The notes beneath the pieces were generated by a model that did no database searches, was not told the origin of the DNA, and saw only the letters and a list, made by a program, of their open reading frames with translations. A DNA stretch of 22,318 bases from DATAXP01 sp036272935 (GTDB lineage: Bacteria; Planctomycetota; Planctomycetia; Pirellulales; PNKZ01): assembly GCA_036272935.1 (NCBI GenBank), contig DATAXP010000134.1:1-22318 (forward strand), given 5' to 3'. The translations under genes were made by a program, and so were the position numbers. Of this stretch, positions 6,907 through 13,416 are shown piece by piece; within the stretch, counting starts at the first letter, position 1, and each line of letters starts with the position of its first letter.

Positions 6907-8496
6907 TTGCTGTCTCGTTGGCCGATTCGTAACAAGCTGTTCTTCTGCCTCGCGCTGCTGCTGGTGATCGTCAGCCTGCTGTCGTGGGGTGGCATCCAAG
7001 GGCTGTACGCCTACCGCAGCTTGGTGCGCAGCCTGCGCCGCGTGTACGAACTGCCGCTGGCCACTGAGATGATGCGCCATGTGAGCAACCTGCGCGTCAC
7101 GCTCAGCGAGGCCAACACGCTCGAGCAGCTTCAGATTCCCGGCCGCCGACCGCCGACTGCCTTCAACGATCTGGTCCACGAAGAATTCCGCCTGTATCTC
7201 GACGCGCTGCGCTACACGCTCGACAAGTACCGCGAGCAGCTCGGCGACAACTCGCCGCGCGACCCGATCGGCGACAGCCGCGGTGAATGGATCACCGTGC
7301 GGGCCATCGAGCAGACCCTCGAGCGCGTCGACGAGATCAACCGCAACGAGGACTGGCTGCTGGATCGCGTGCAGGTCGGCAAGCTGGGCAGCGAACTGGA
7401 ATACCTCGAAGAGCTGGCGGCCGAGTTGCCCAGCTATCTGCATCAGAACATTCACGACTTCACCGAAGAGGCTCGCGTCCAGTATCGCACGCTGCTGGTG
7501 CTGGCCTGGGCTACCAGCCTGTTCAGCGTGCTGATGTTCGCGCTGTTCGTGTACCTGTTCTACGTGTGGGTGTTCAGGCCGCTGCGCGTGCTCATCAAGG
7601 GCTCGCGCAAGGTGGCCGCCGGCAATTTCGACTACCGCATTCGGCTCGACACGAACGACGAGATGGCCGGGCTGGCCGCGGCAATGAACGAAATGACCGC
7701 CCGCTTCCGCGACATCCGCAACGATCTCGATCGTCAGGTGCAAGAGCGTACCCGACAGGTGGTTCGCAGCGAGCAGATGGCCAGCGTCGGCTTTCTGGCC
7801 GCGGGTGTCGCTCACGAGATCAACAACCCGCTGGCTTCGATCGCCATGTGTGCCGAGTCCATCGAAAGCCGCATCGACGATGCCCGTCGCCCCGACGACG
7901 AGAGCCACGAGCTGCTCTGCAAATACCTGCGGATGATTCAAAGCGAAGCGTTCCGTTGCAAGGAGATCACCGAGCGGCTGCTCGATTTCTCGCGTTTAGG
8001 CGAAGTCACGCGCCAAGCCGCCGATCTGCGCGAGCTGGTCGCAGGGGTGATCGAGATGATCCGCCATCTTGGCAAGTACAGCGAGAAACACGTCGAGCTG
8101 ATGCCCGGCGACCCGCTGCTGGTGGCGGTCAATCCGCAGGAGATCAAGCAGGTGGTATTGAACCTGATCGTCAACGGGCTCGACAGCCTCAGCCCCGGCG
8201 GCGCGGTACACGTCGACATGGCTCGCCGCGGCAGCCAGGCGATGCTCATCGTCACCGACAACGGCTGCGGCATGACCACCGAAGTCCGCCAACATCTGTT
8301 CGAACCGTTCTTCACGCGGAAGCGTGGCGGCCAAGGCACCGGCCTCGGGCTATCGATCGCCTACCGCATTATCACCGACCACGGGGGAGTCATCGACGTC
8401 CACAGCGACGGGCCGGGACACGGTTCGCGTTTCACCGTCCGGCTGCCGCTGGCCGAGAGCAATAAGGAGTTGAGCCATTACCGCCAAGCCGCCTAA
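6907..8496 (+). CDS. Two-component sensor histidine kinase
   Basis: This 529-residue membrane sensor should phosphorylate the regulator encoded next. Domains in order: membrane span 1 (about 10-28), a mostly helical extracytoplasmic sensor region (about 30-193), span 2 (about 196-224), HAMP (about 225-275, RPLRVLIKGSRKVAAGNFDY), a short coiled coil, HisKA with AGVAHEINNPL (phospho-accepting His303), then HATPase_c with N-box NLIVNGLDS (Asn423), G1 box DNGCGM (Asp451), F box FEPFFT and G2 box GTGLGLS. The organisation is that of NtrB/ZraS-like kinases paired with sigma-54 activators. The frame is open from 6784, but TTG 6907 has GGAGGT six bases upstream and is followed by a normal SRWPIRNK N-terminus; the upstream codons give low-quality sequence. 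The regulator gene overlaps its 3' end. Confidence 0.93.
   Translation: MLSRWPIRNKLFFCLALLLVIVSLLSWGGIQGLYAYRSLVRSLRRVYELPLATEMMRHVSNLRVTLSEANTLEQLQIPGRRPPTAFNDLVHEEFRLYLDALRYTLDKYREQLGDNSPRDPIGDSRGEWITVRAIEQTLERVDEINRNEDWLLDRVQVGKLGSELEYLEELAAELPSYLHQNIHDFTEEARVQYRTLLVLAWATSLFSVLMFALFVYLFYVWVFRPLRVLIKGSRKVAAGNFDYRIRLDTNDEMAGLAAAMNEMTARFRDIRNDLDRQVQERTRQVVRSEQMASVGFLAAGVAHEINNPLASIAMCAESIESRIDDARRPDDESHELLCKYLRMIQSEAFRCKEITERLLDFSRLGEVTRQAADLRELVAGVIEMIRHLGKYSEKHVELMPGDPLLVAVNPQEIKQVVLNLIVNGLDSLSPGGAVHVDMARRGSQAMLIVTDNGCGMTTEVRQHLFEPFFTRKRGGQGTGLGLSIAYRIITDHGGVIDVHSDGPGHGSRFTVRLPLAESNKELSHYRQAA
8464..8469 (+). promoter_or_regulatory. Ribosome binding site supporting an ATT start
   Basis: AAGGAG lies within the last codons of the kinase gene, seven bases before the ATT at 8477. 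The in-frame TGA at 8471-8473 prevents any start further upstream. The next usual start codon, TTG 8510, is 40 bases away and lacks its own site. Confidence 0.55.
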
Positions 8497-9856
8497 ACGT
8501 CTGAAGCTGTTGTTTGCCGACGACGAGCGTTCGCTCCGCGAGCTGATGCGCGTCGAGTTGGCCCGCATGGGGCACGAAGCGACGATCTGCCCCGACGGCG
8601 CGACCGCCATCGCCGCCCTGGAGATGAACACTTACGACTGCATCCTCGTCGACCTGAACATGCCCAAGGCCACGGGCTTCGAGGTCATCGAGCGCGCGAA
8701 GCAGCTCTCGCCCGATACGGAAGCCGTGGTGCTCACCGGCAACTCGACGCTCGAATCGGCCGTGCAGGCGCTGCGCCAGGGGGCTTTCGACTACATCACC
8801 AAGCCCTATCGGCTGGCCGAGCTGCAATCGCTACTCGAGCGCGTCGCGGCCAAGCGCGAGCTGACCAACAAGTGCCGAGCGCTCGAGCGCCGCGTTGCCA
8901 AACTCGAAGGGAGCCCAAGGCTCATCGGCAACTCGGAAGCGATGCAGCAAGTGAGCAAGCTCATCGCCCGCGTCGCACCGACCGACAGCACCGTGCTGAT
9001 CCTCGGCGAAACCGGCACCGGCAAGGAGCTGGTCGCCCGGGCGCTGCACGACCAAAGCCCGAGGGCCGGGAAGCCGTTCGTGGCGATCAACTGCGGCGGC
9101 CTGCCCGAGAACCTCATCGAGAGCGAGCTGTTCGGCCATCGCCGCGGTGCGTTCACTGGCGCCGACGAACATCGCGTGGGTCTATTCGAAGTGGCCGAAG
9201 GAGGCACGCTGTTTCTCGACGAGATTGGCGAGCTGCCCAAGGCAATGCAGGCTAAGCTGCTGCGGGTGCTCGAAAGCGGCGAAATCCGCCGCGTCGGCGA
9301 TAACGATTCTTTCACCGTCGATGTGCGGATCGTGTGCGCCACGCACCGCGACCTGGAGAAAATGGTCACGGAAGGCGAGTTCCGCGAAGACCTGATGTTC
9401 CGTATCAACACGTTCGAGATTCGCCTACCGGCGCTACGCGACCGCTTGCCGGACGTACCCGAGTTGGCGCGGCACCTGCTGCTACGCTGCCGCCCGAACC
9501 TGCGCCCGGGCGACGAACCGTTCTCGTCCGAGGCGCTTGATCTGCTCACCGCGCACGCCTGGCCGGGGAACGTGCGCGAACTGGCCAACGTAATCGAGCA
9601 CGCTGCGATCCTGTGCGAAGAGTTGCCTATCACGCCGCAACACCTGCCATCGCGATTGCAGGAACGGCGGCTGCGAGGGCCGCACTTCAAGGTGGCCGCC
9701 GTGGGGCCCTCGCTGCGCGAGCTGGAAATGGCGGCCATCCACCAGGCGCTCGAACGCCACAAGGGAAACAAACCCAAGGCAGCCGAAGAACTCGGCATTA
9801 GCCTGAAGACGCTCTACAACAAGCTGAACCAGGAAGCCGCCGAAGCGGCCAGCTGA
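8477..9856 (+). CDS. NtrC-family sigma-54-dependent response regulator
   Basis: This regulator of about 459 residues should be phosphorylated by the kinase upstream and then activate sigma-54 promoters. Domains: REC (about 8-120; LKLLFADDE acidic pair, phospho-acceptor Asp59 in LVDLNM, Thr in LTGN, Lys in ITKPY), then AAA+ (about 145-380) with Walker A GETGTGKE (177-184), sigma-54-contact GAFTGA (224-229) and Walker B TLFLDE (244-249). A FIS-type HTH closes the protein (AAEELGISLKTLYNKL). All key residues are present. No ATG, GTG or TTG gives a full REC domain. The in-frame TTG at 8510 would remove strand beta-1, while an ATT at 8477 has AAGGAG seven bases upstream and gives MTAKPPKRLKLLFADD. 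The start is therefore probably ATT, overlapping the kinase gene by 20 bases. Confidence 0.92.
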   Translation: MTAKPPKRLKLLFADDERSLRELMRVELARMGHEATICPDGATAIAALEMNTYDCILVDLNMPKATGFEVIERAKQLSPDTEAVVLTGNSTLESAVQALRQGAFDYITKPYRLAELQSLLERVAAKRELTNKCRALERRVAKLEGSPRLIGNSEAMQQVSKLIARVAPTDSTVLILGETGTGKELVARALHDQSPRAGKPFVAINCGGLPENLIESELFGHRRGAFTGADEHRVGLFEVAEGGTLFLDEIGELPKAMQAKLLRVLESGEIRRVGDNDSFTVDVRIVCATHRDLEKMVTEGEFREDLMFRINTFEIRLPALRDRLPDVPELARHLLLRCRPNLRPGDEPFSSEALDLLTAHAWPGNVRELANVIEHAAILCEELPITPQHLPSRLQERRLRGPHFKVAAVGPSLRELEMAAIHQALERHKGNKPKAAEELGISLKTLYNKLNQEAAEAAS

Positions 9857-9857
9857 G

Positions 9858-9969
9858 ATAACCACAGAAGCACAGAGACACGGAGAAAAGCACGGAGCGG
9901 CAGATCAAAGTAGATGAATTCTTTTGCCTCTCCGTGCCGTCCTCCGTGCCTCTGTGTCTCGGTGGTTAA
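9858..9969. repeat. Imperfect inverted-repeat element of the CACAGAGACACGGAG type
   Basis: The left arm (9858-9902: ATAACCACAGAAGCACAGAG, then ACACGGAG and GCACGGAG) and the reverse complement of the right arm (9925-9969: TTAACCACCGAGACACAGAG, then GCACGGAGG and GCACGGAG) match at roughly 36 of 45 positions. About 22 bases lie between them. It fills the gap between two convergent genes, so a transcript would fold into a long hairpin that could end transcription from both sides. Such CACAGAG repeats are dispersed in planctomycetes and some other phyla and give spurious proteins containing TTETQRHG; the minus-strand frame here reads exactly that. Family membership is from memory. Confidence 0.75.
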
Positions 9970-9977
9970 TCCGCCGC

Positions 9978-10580
9978 TCAGACTTTTCTCACCACGCCGA
10001 TCACCACGCCTAGCACGCGGGCGTCCTTCACGTAAATCGGCTCCATCTCGGAGTTCGCCGGTTGCAGGCGGATGCGGCCCGCTTCGGGATACCAACGCTT
10101 GAGCGTCGCTTCGTTCTCTTCGGTGATGGCGACCACCGTGTCGCCGCGATGGGCGGTCTCTTGCTTGCGCACGACCACGTAATCGCCGTCGGCAATCTGG
10201 TCCTCGATCATCGAGTCCCCCTTCACCCGCAGCACGAACAGGTCGTCGGCATCGAAGAAGTCGTTGAAGTCGATCACTTCATCCTGCTCGATCGCCTCGT
10301 GCAGCACACCGGCGGCAATAGTCCCTCGCAACGGCAAGCCATGCGACCGTTCAATCGTTTCGGTCGCCATGGTAATGGCCCGCGACATATTCGGCTCGCG
10401 GTTGATGATCCCCTTTTTCTCAAGCGCCTTGAGGTGGCACATCACGCCGTTGGGCGAGCTAATGCCGAACTGGGTGCCGATCTCGCGCACCGTCGGTCCG
10501 TAGCCGCGCGAGCGGATTTTCTCGCGAATGAACTCGTAAACCTCGCGCTGCCGCTCGGTCAGACTGGTCAAATCGGCCAT
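9978..10580 (-). CDS. lexA: LexA SOS-response repressor
   Basis: This 200-residue repressor matches the usual LexA length. The N-terminal winged helix-turn-helix (about 4-66) has LTERQREVYEFI, YGPTVREIGTQFGISSPNGV and HLKALEKKGII. The C-terminal S24 peptidase domain has the self-cleavage dipeptide Ala90-Gly91 in IAAGVLHEA, nucleophile Ser123 in VKGDSMIEDQI and Lys161 in EATLKRWYP. All cleavage residues are present, so it should autocleave when stimulated by RecA. The HTH recognition helix (SSPNGVMCHL) differs from E. coli (SPNAAEEHL), so its operator may differ. ATG 10580 has GAGGA upstream. The promoter carries three CTGTAC half-sites, consistent with self-repression. The gene converges with the two-component operon across the inverted-repeat element. 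Confidence 0.95.
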   Translation of the reverse strand: MADLTSLTERQREVYEFIREKIRSRGYGPTVREIGTQFGISSPNGVMCHLKALEKKGIINREPNMSRAITMATETIERSHGLPLRGTIAAGVLHEAIEQDEVIDFNDFFDADDLFVLRVKGDSMIEDQIADGDYVVVRKQETAHRGDTVVAITEENEATLKRWYPEAGRIRLQPANSEMEPIYVKDARVLGVVIGVVRKV

Positions 10581-10617
10581 GCTCGTTCCTCGTACCTAGG
10601 TGCGCCGGGAGACGATA

Positions 10618-10673
10618 CTGTACATGCGCAAGTGTAATATACGCGCGTACAGAGTCAAGGGACGTTTGTACAG
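10618..10673 (-). promoter_or_regulatory. lexA promoter with putative LexA operators
   Basis: On the minus strand TTGACT (10658-10653) and TACACT (10636-10631) are 16 bases apart, a good promoter 51 bases before the ATG. Three CTGTAC half-sites overlie it: 10673-10668 upstream of the -35, 10652-10647 in the spacer (inside the palindrome TACGCGCGTA, 10640-10649), and one in opposite orientation at 10618-10623 near the expected transcription start. The first two are 21 bases apart, two helical turns. The spacer site resembles the GTAC-N4-GTAC style of some non-E. coli LexA boxes. Confidence 0.6.
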
Positions 10674-10777
10674 ATTTTCACAGCTAACGAGCCTTTCCGG
10701 CCCGTTCGATATCCGGCGCATTTTATTAGCAGCCCATGATCCGTCACTTCGTCCGTCCCATGCTCAATCGCATTACG

Positions 10778-10950
10778 AAGCATGATCGTGAGCCTGCCAA
10801 CACCTGCCGCATCTATCAAACGCTGGGGACGACGCCGGCCATGAACGCAGGCATTGCACAGTACCCGATGACGATGGAAGATTTGATTGAGATGCTCTGC
10901 CGTTGCCGGTGGCGAAAAAGCGCAGGCTGTACAAAAAGCGGGTTGCTAGA
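10778..10950 (+). pseudogene. Frameshifted remnant of a transposase C-terminus
   Basis: One frame reads KHDREPANTCRIYQTLGTTP, then AMNAGIAQYPMTMEDLIEML (about 10778-10900). This resembles the C-terminal end of a DDE-type transposase group that I recall as CRIHxTLRxTPAMAAGxTD followed by a short helix. At about 10900 the match moves to another frame, where PVAKKRRLYKKRVAR (10906-10950) resembles the KKRGPYKKR tail of the same proteins. No upstream catalytic domain is visible, so only a decayed end remains. It explains part of the sequence between the lexA promoter and the next gene. The family assignment is from memory. Confidence 0.5.
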
Positions 10951-10959
10951 GTGAGCCGG

Positions 10960-11415
10960 ATGGGCGCAATGAAGTCCGTCAGCACGCTGAGACGACGGAT
11001 CGGTTGGGTGCTGCTTTTGTCGATCCTGGCGGTCGGAGTTCCGACTGTTCTTTTCGTCAATCGTTATTTCGATCCGTTCCGCGAGGCCACATGGCGCGAG
11101 CGCATGACGGAGAGGGCGACGGCTCGGGCGCACGGGCGCTTGGTCAACTGTTGGTTTCGGGGGCCGGAGCACGGACCGGTCATCGAAGTTCATGTGTGCC
11201 GCGTCACTTTCGAGACCGGGAATTTGCACTCAACAGACGTAAACAAGCTGCCGCGATGTGTCACGACAGGATGGATGTCGCTCCCTGCCAGCGAATGGGC
11301 GCGATTCACGATCGTTGACGGCTATCGCCCAGACGACTCGTCCGAGTGCCTTTACACTGAGCTGGATGGACACGTGATTTGGAAAAGCCCGTCCTACCTC
11401 GCGGATTCAAATTGA
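10960..11415 (+). CDS. Small single-pass membrane protein of unknown function
   Basis: This hypothetical protein of about 151 residues has a basic N-terminus and one membrane span (IGWVLLLSILAVGVPTVLFV, about residues 14-33). A soluble extracytoplasmic part of about 115 residues follows. It contains three cysteines (in NCWF, HVCRV and PRCVTT) and another near the end (SECLY), and no motif I recognise. The frame is open from TTG 10903, but residues before 10950 belong to a transposase remnant, so a start at GTG 10951, ATG 10960 or ATG 10969 is more likely. None has a strong ribosome binding site. Coding bias is plausible but the protein is short and isolated; it converges with the XRE antitoxin gene. 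Confidence 0.5.
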   Translation: MGAMKSVSTLRRRIGWVLLLSILAVGVPTVLFVNRYFDPFREATWRERMTERATARAHGRLVNCWFRGPEHGPVIEVHVCRVTFETGNLHSTDVNKLPRCVTTGWMSLPASEWARFTIVDGYRPDDSSECLYTELDGHVIWKSPSYLADSN

Positions 11416-11475
11416 CCCACTACCAACGTTACGGTCCTGGTGTGAATCCCGAAGGGCGGCCGTAGGTGCCGGCGG

Positions 11476-11817
11476 TTACGGGGTTTTTGCCAACGAAACG
11501 ACGATCCTCCGGCCGAGCGCGTCGGCGTATCGGACGAGGGTTTCGACGGTAGGGTTGGGCCGCTGCCCGGTTTCGAGCTTCGACAGCGCCGAGCGGTCCA
11601 TTCCGGTAAGCTTTGCCAGGTCGGCAAGGCTAATGCCTTTTGCCTCGCGTTCGGCTTTCAATTGTTTGAGTAACGTCTCGAGCCGTTCGGAAATCGCCGT
11701 TCGTTGCTGATGGCGCGCGACGAGATTGGGCAGCTCGTCAGCCACTTGCTTGCGCAGTGCCCGGTACTTCGCTGTTTCTTTCGTGGTCAGGCGTCGATCG
11801 CGAACGATGCGTTTCAT
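11476..11817 (-). CDS. XRE-family helix-turn-helix antitoxin
   Basis: This 113-residue protein has a helical N-terminal half (ETAKYRALRKQVADEL) and a C-terminal XRE/HTH_3 domain (about 55-105): SLADLAKLTGMDRSALSKLE, then TVETLVRYADALGRRI. The recognition helix is DRSALSKLE. It is downstream of, and overlaps, a small BrnT-like gene, the toxin-first order seen in HigBA-like pairs, so it is most likely the DNA-binding antitoxin and autorepressor. ATG 11817 has GGGAG five bases upstream; a GTG at 11823 would overlap the toxin TGA as GTGA but has no such site. The 12-base palindrome over the pair's promoter is a likely operator. Confidence 0.8.
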   Translation of the reverse strand: MKRIVRDRRLTTKETAKYRALRKQVADELPNLVARHQQRTAISERLETLLKQLKAEREAKGISLADLAKLTGMDRSALSKLETGQRPNPTVETLVRYADALGRRIVVSLAKTP

Positions 11818-11819
11818 GG

Positions 11820-12080
11820 TCACTCCCGCTTTGGCACGTCATAGGCCGTTAGCGGATAAACCGAGTCGGCGTCAATTTCTTCGTACACGACCATCAAATG
11901 TCGCCCCGAACTTGTATCACTAAATACGACCGAGAGACCGGTGGATCGACTGACGTCGGAATCGGTCGGGTTCCGTAGAACGTCTTCGACTTCGTCCTTC
12001 GTGACACCGTGCTCAGCACAGTGATGCACGTTGCCGTTCGGGTCGTCGTCCAAATCCCAGATGATCGAATCGAACGACAC
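11820..12080 (-). CDS. BrnT-like putative toxin
   Basis: This 86-residue protein contains SIIWDLDDDPNGNVHHCAEH, then GVTKDEVEDVLRNP, followed by beta-strands (VVFSDTSSGRHLMVVYEE) and VYPLTAYDVPKRE. The W-D-x-D-NxxHxxxHGV pattern, a helix, then strands ending in a basic tail is like BrnT-family ribonuclease toxins (FEWDxxKxxxNxxKHGV). The match is partial, so this is a related planctomycete-type family rather than classical BrnT. It begins at GTG 12080; no other start codon gives a complete N-terminus. The antitoxin gene follows with only a short overlap. A good promoter with a palindromic -10 lies upstream, overlapping the proB stop codon. Confidence 0.65.
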   Translation of the reverse strand: MSFDSIIWDLDDDPNGNVHHCAEHGVTKDEVEDVLRNPTDSDVSRSTGLSVVFSDTSSGRHLMVVYEEIDADSVYPLTAYDVPKRE

Positions 12081-12098
12081 GGACCCACCGCGACTGTT

Positions 12099-12132
12099 GT
12101 ATTATAATACCACAACGGGCGTTCGCCGTCAA
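12099..12132 (-). promoter_or_regulatory. Promoter and palindromic operator of the BrnT/XRE pair
   Basis: On the minus strand TTGACG (12132-12127) and TATTAT (12109-12104) are 17 bases apart. The -10 lies inside the perfect 12-base palindrome GTATTATAATAC (12099-12110), which would suit binding by a dimeric XRE antitoxin. The -35 overlaps the proB stop codon, so the pair can be expressed independently of proB although it lies just downstream on the same strand. Confidence 0.65.
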
Positions 12133-13289
12133 ATCGTCGAACCGCTCCCGACTGTCACCACCAGGTTGTCGCGGTGGATGACTTCTTCATAAGGGCAATG
12201 CCCGAGCACCGCGGCGATGGCGTCGGTCTTCAGTCCCTTGATGCGGTCGAGGTCGGCCAGGTCGTAGTTCGTCAGGCCGCGGGCGAACTCGGCGCCCGCC
12301 TTGTCGCGCAGCGCGATCACGTCCCCCTTGCGAAACTTGCCGACCACTTCGACGATTCCGGCGGCCAGCAGGCTCCGCCCTTGTTTCTCGACCGCCCGGC
12401 GAGCACCGTCGTCGAGCGTCAGGTGACCGCGGGGCTGAGCAGTGAAGCCGATCCAGCGCTTCCACGAGCGAATGGCCTGCCCTTGTGCGACGAACAGCGT
12501 GCCGACTGGCTCACCGGCCAGAATGCGGGCCAGTGAGCCAGGTTCGCGGCCACTGGCGACGATCACGTTCTCGCCCGACACGGTTGCCATGCGCGCGGCG
12601 TTGAGCTTGCTTGCCATCCCACCTTTACTGAGGCCGGTCTTTTGGTCGCGCACCAGGTTGAAGATCGACTCGTCGAGCTGCATCACGGTCGAGATGAGCT
12701 GAGCGCCGGGTTGGCGGGGATCGCCATCGTAAAGCCCCTCAACATCCGACAGAATCACCAGCAGCGGGGCGCGAATGCAGTTGGTGACCATCGCGGCCAG
12801 CCGGTCGTTGTCGCCAAACGTGGTCTGCAATTCTTCGACGCTCACGGTGTCGTTCTCGTTGATGATCGGCACCGCGCCGTACTCGAGCAGCGTGAGCAGC
12901 GTGTTGCGCACGTTCAGGTAGCGGGGCCGATCGTCGAGATCGTCGGCCGTCAGCAGAACCTGGGCGGCATGCCGGCCGAACGATTTGAGTGCCCGATCGT
13001 ACGTCTGCACCAGGTAACTTTGCCCGACAGCGGCAACGGCTTGCAGATGAGCCAAATCTCGCGGCCGCTGCTTCAGGCCAAGCTGCCCCATGCCCGCGCC
13101 GACCGCCCCGGAACTGACCAGCGCCACGCGCCGGCCAGACTCGAGCACCTGGTGAAGCTCGCCGGCCAAGCTGGTGACGCGCTCTTCGTTGAGTGTGCCG
13201 CCGGAGCGCGTGAGGATGCGCGTGCCGACTTTGACGACGATCGTCTCGGCGGCGGTCGCGATTTCTTGGCGAAGCAGATCGGTCGGCAT
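12129..13289 (-). CDS. proB: Glutamate 5-kinase (proline biosynthesis)
   Basis: This 386-residue enzyme phosphorylates L-glutamate with ATP, the first committed step to proline, and acts in the cytoplasm. The amino-acid kinase domain (about 12-270) shows IVVKVGTRILT, VALVSSGAVGAGMGQLG, VGQSYLVQTYDRAL, VPIINENDTVSVEE, FGDNDRLAAMV, LSDVEGLYDGDPR and GGMASKLNAARMA, all standard glutamate-kinase blocks. A C-terminal PUA domain (about 295-375) follows: GAGIVEVVGKF-like and GDVIALRD, with NYDLADLDRIKG. Full length agrees with two-domain E. coli-type ProB (367 residues). No proA is in the window. It is transcribed divergently from purF, with a perfect 12-bp hairpin between them, and the toxin pair lies downstream. 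Confidence 0.96.
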   Translation of the reverse strand: MPTDLLRQEIATAAETIVVKVGTRILTRSGGTLNEERVTSLAGELHQVLESGRRVALVSSGAVGAGMGQLGLKQRPRDLAHLQAVAAVGQSYLVQTYDRALKSFGRHAAQVLLTADDLDDRPRYLNVRNTLLTLLEYGAVPIINENDTVSVEELQTTFGDNDRLAAMVTNCIRAPLLVILSDVEGLYDGDPRQPGAQLISTVMQLDESIFNLVRDQKTGLSKGGMASKLNAARMATVSGENVIVASGREPGSLARILAGEPVGTLFVAQGQAIRSWKRWIGFTAQPRGHLTLDDGARRAVEKQGRSLLAAGIVEVVGKFRKGDVIALRDKAGAEFARGLTNYDLADLDRIKGLKTDAIAAVLGHCPYEEVIHRDNLVVTVGSGSTI

Positions 13290-13300
13290 CGAACATCTTT

Positions 13301-13325
13301 GGCCCTCGGCGAGTCGCCGAGGGCC
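13301..13325. promoter_or_regulatory. Perfect 12-bp inverted repeat between proB and purF
   Basis: GGCCCTCGGCGA (13301-13312) is the exact reverse complement of TCGCCGAGGGCC (13314-13325), with one base between. It sits 12 bases upstream of the proB start and about 80 bases before the purF -10. There is no T-run. It may be an operator, an RNA hairpin in the proB leader, or a copy of a dispersed palindrome; the sequence does not decide. Confidence 0.5.
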
Positions 13326-13379
13326 GCGGTTGCGTGCGAAGAAACGTTGCGCCGCAAATCATACCGCCGCGCGGTTTGG

Positions 13380-13409
13380 TTGTCGCGGCGCGGCATTGCC
13401 GGATAGAAT
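13380..13409 (+). promoter_or_regulatory. purF promoter, probably leaderless
   Basis: TTGTCG (13380-13385) and TAGAAT (13404-13409) are separated by 18 bases. The ATG at 13417 lies 8 bases past the -10, so the transcript would begin at or next to the start codon. No ribosome binding site is present. Confidence 0.45.
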
Positions 13410-13416
13410 GACGTGC

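Noticed and set aside
9814..10095. Minus-strand ORF containing TTETQRHG
   Set aside because: It is a translation of the non-coding inverted-repeat element joined to antisense of lexA.
13174..13416. Upstream extension of the purF frame
   Set aside because: It runs through antisense of proB and through the purF promoter; the conserved Cys-containing N-terminus begins just after 13417.
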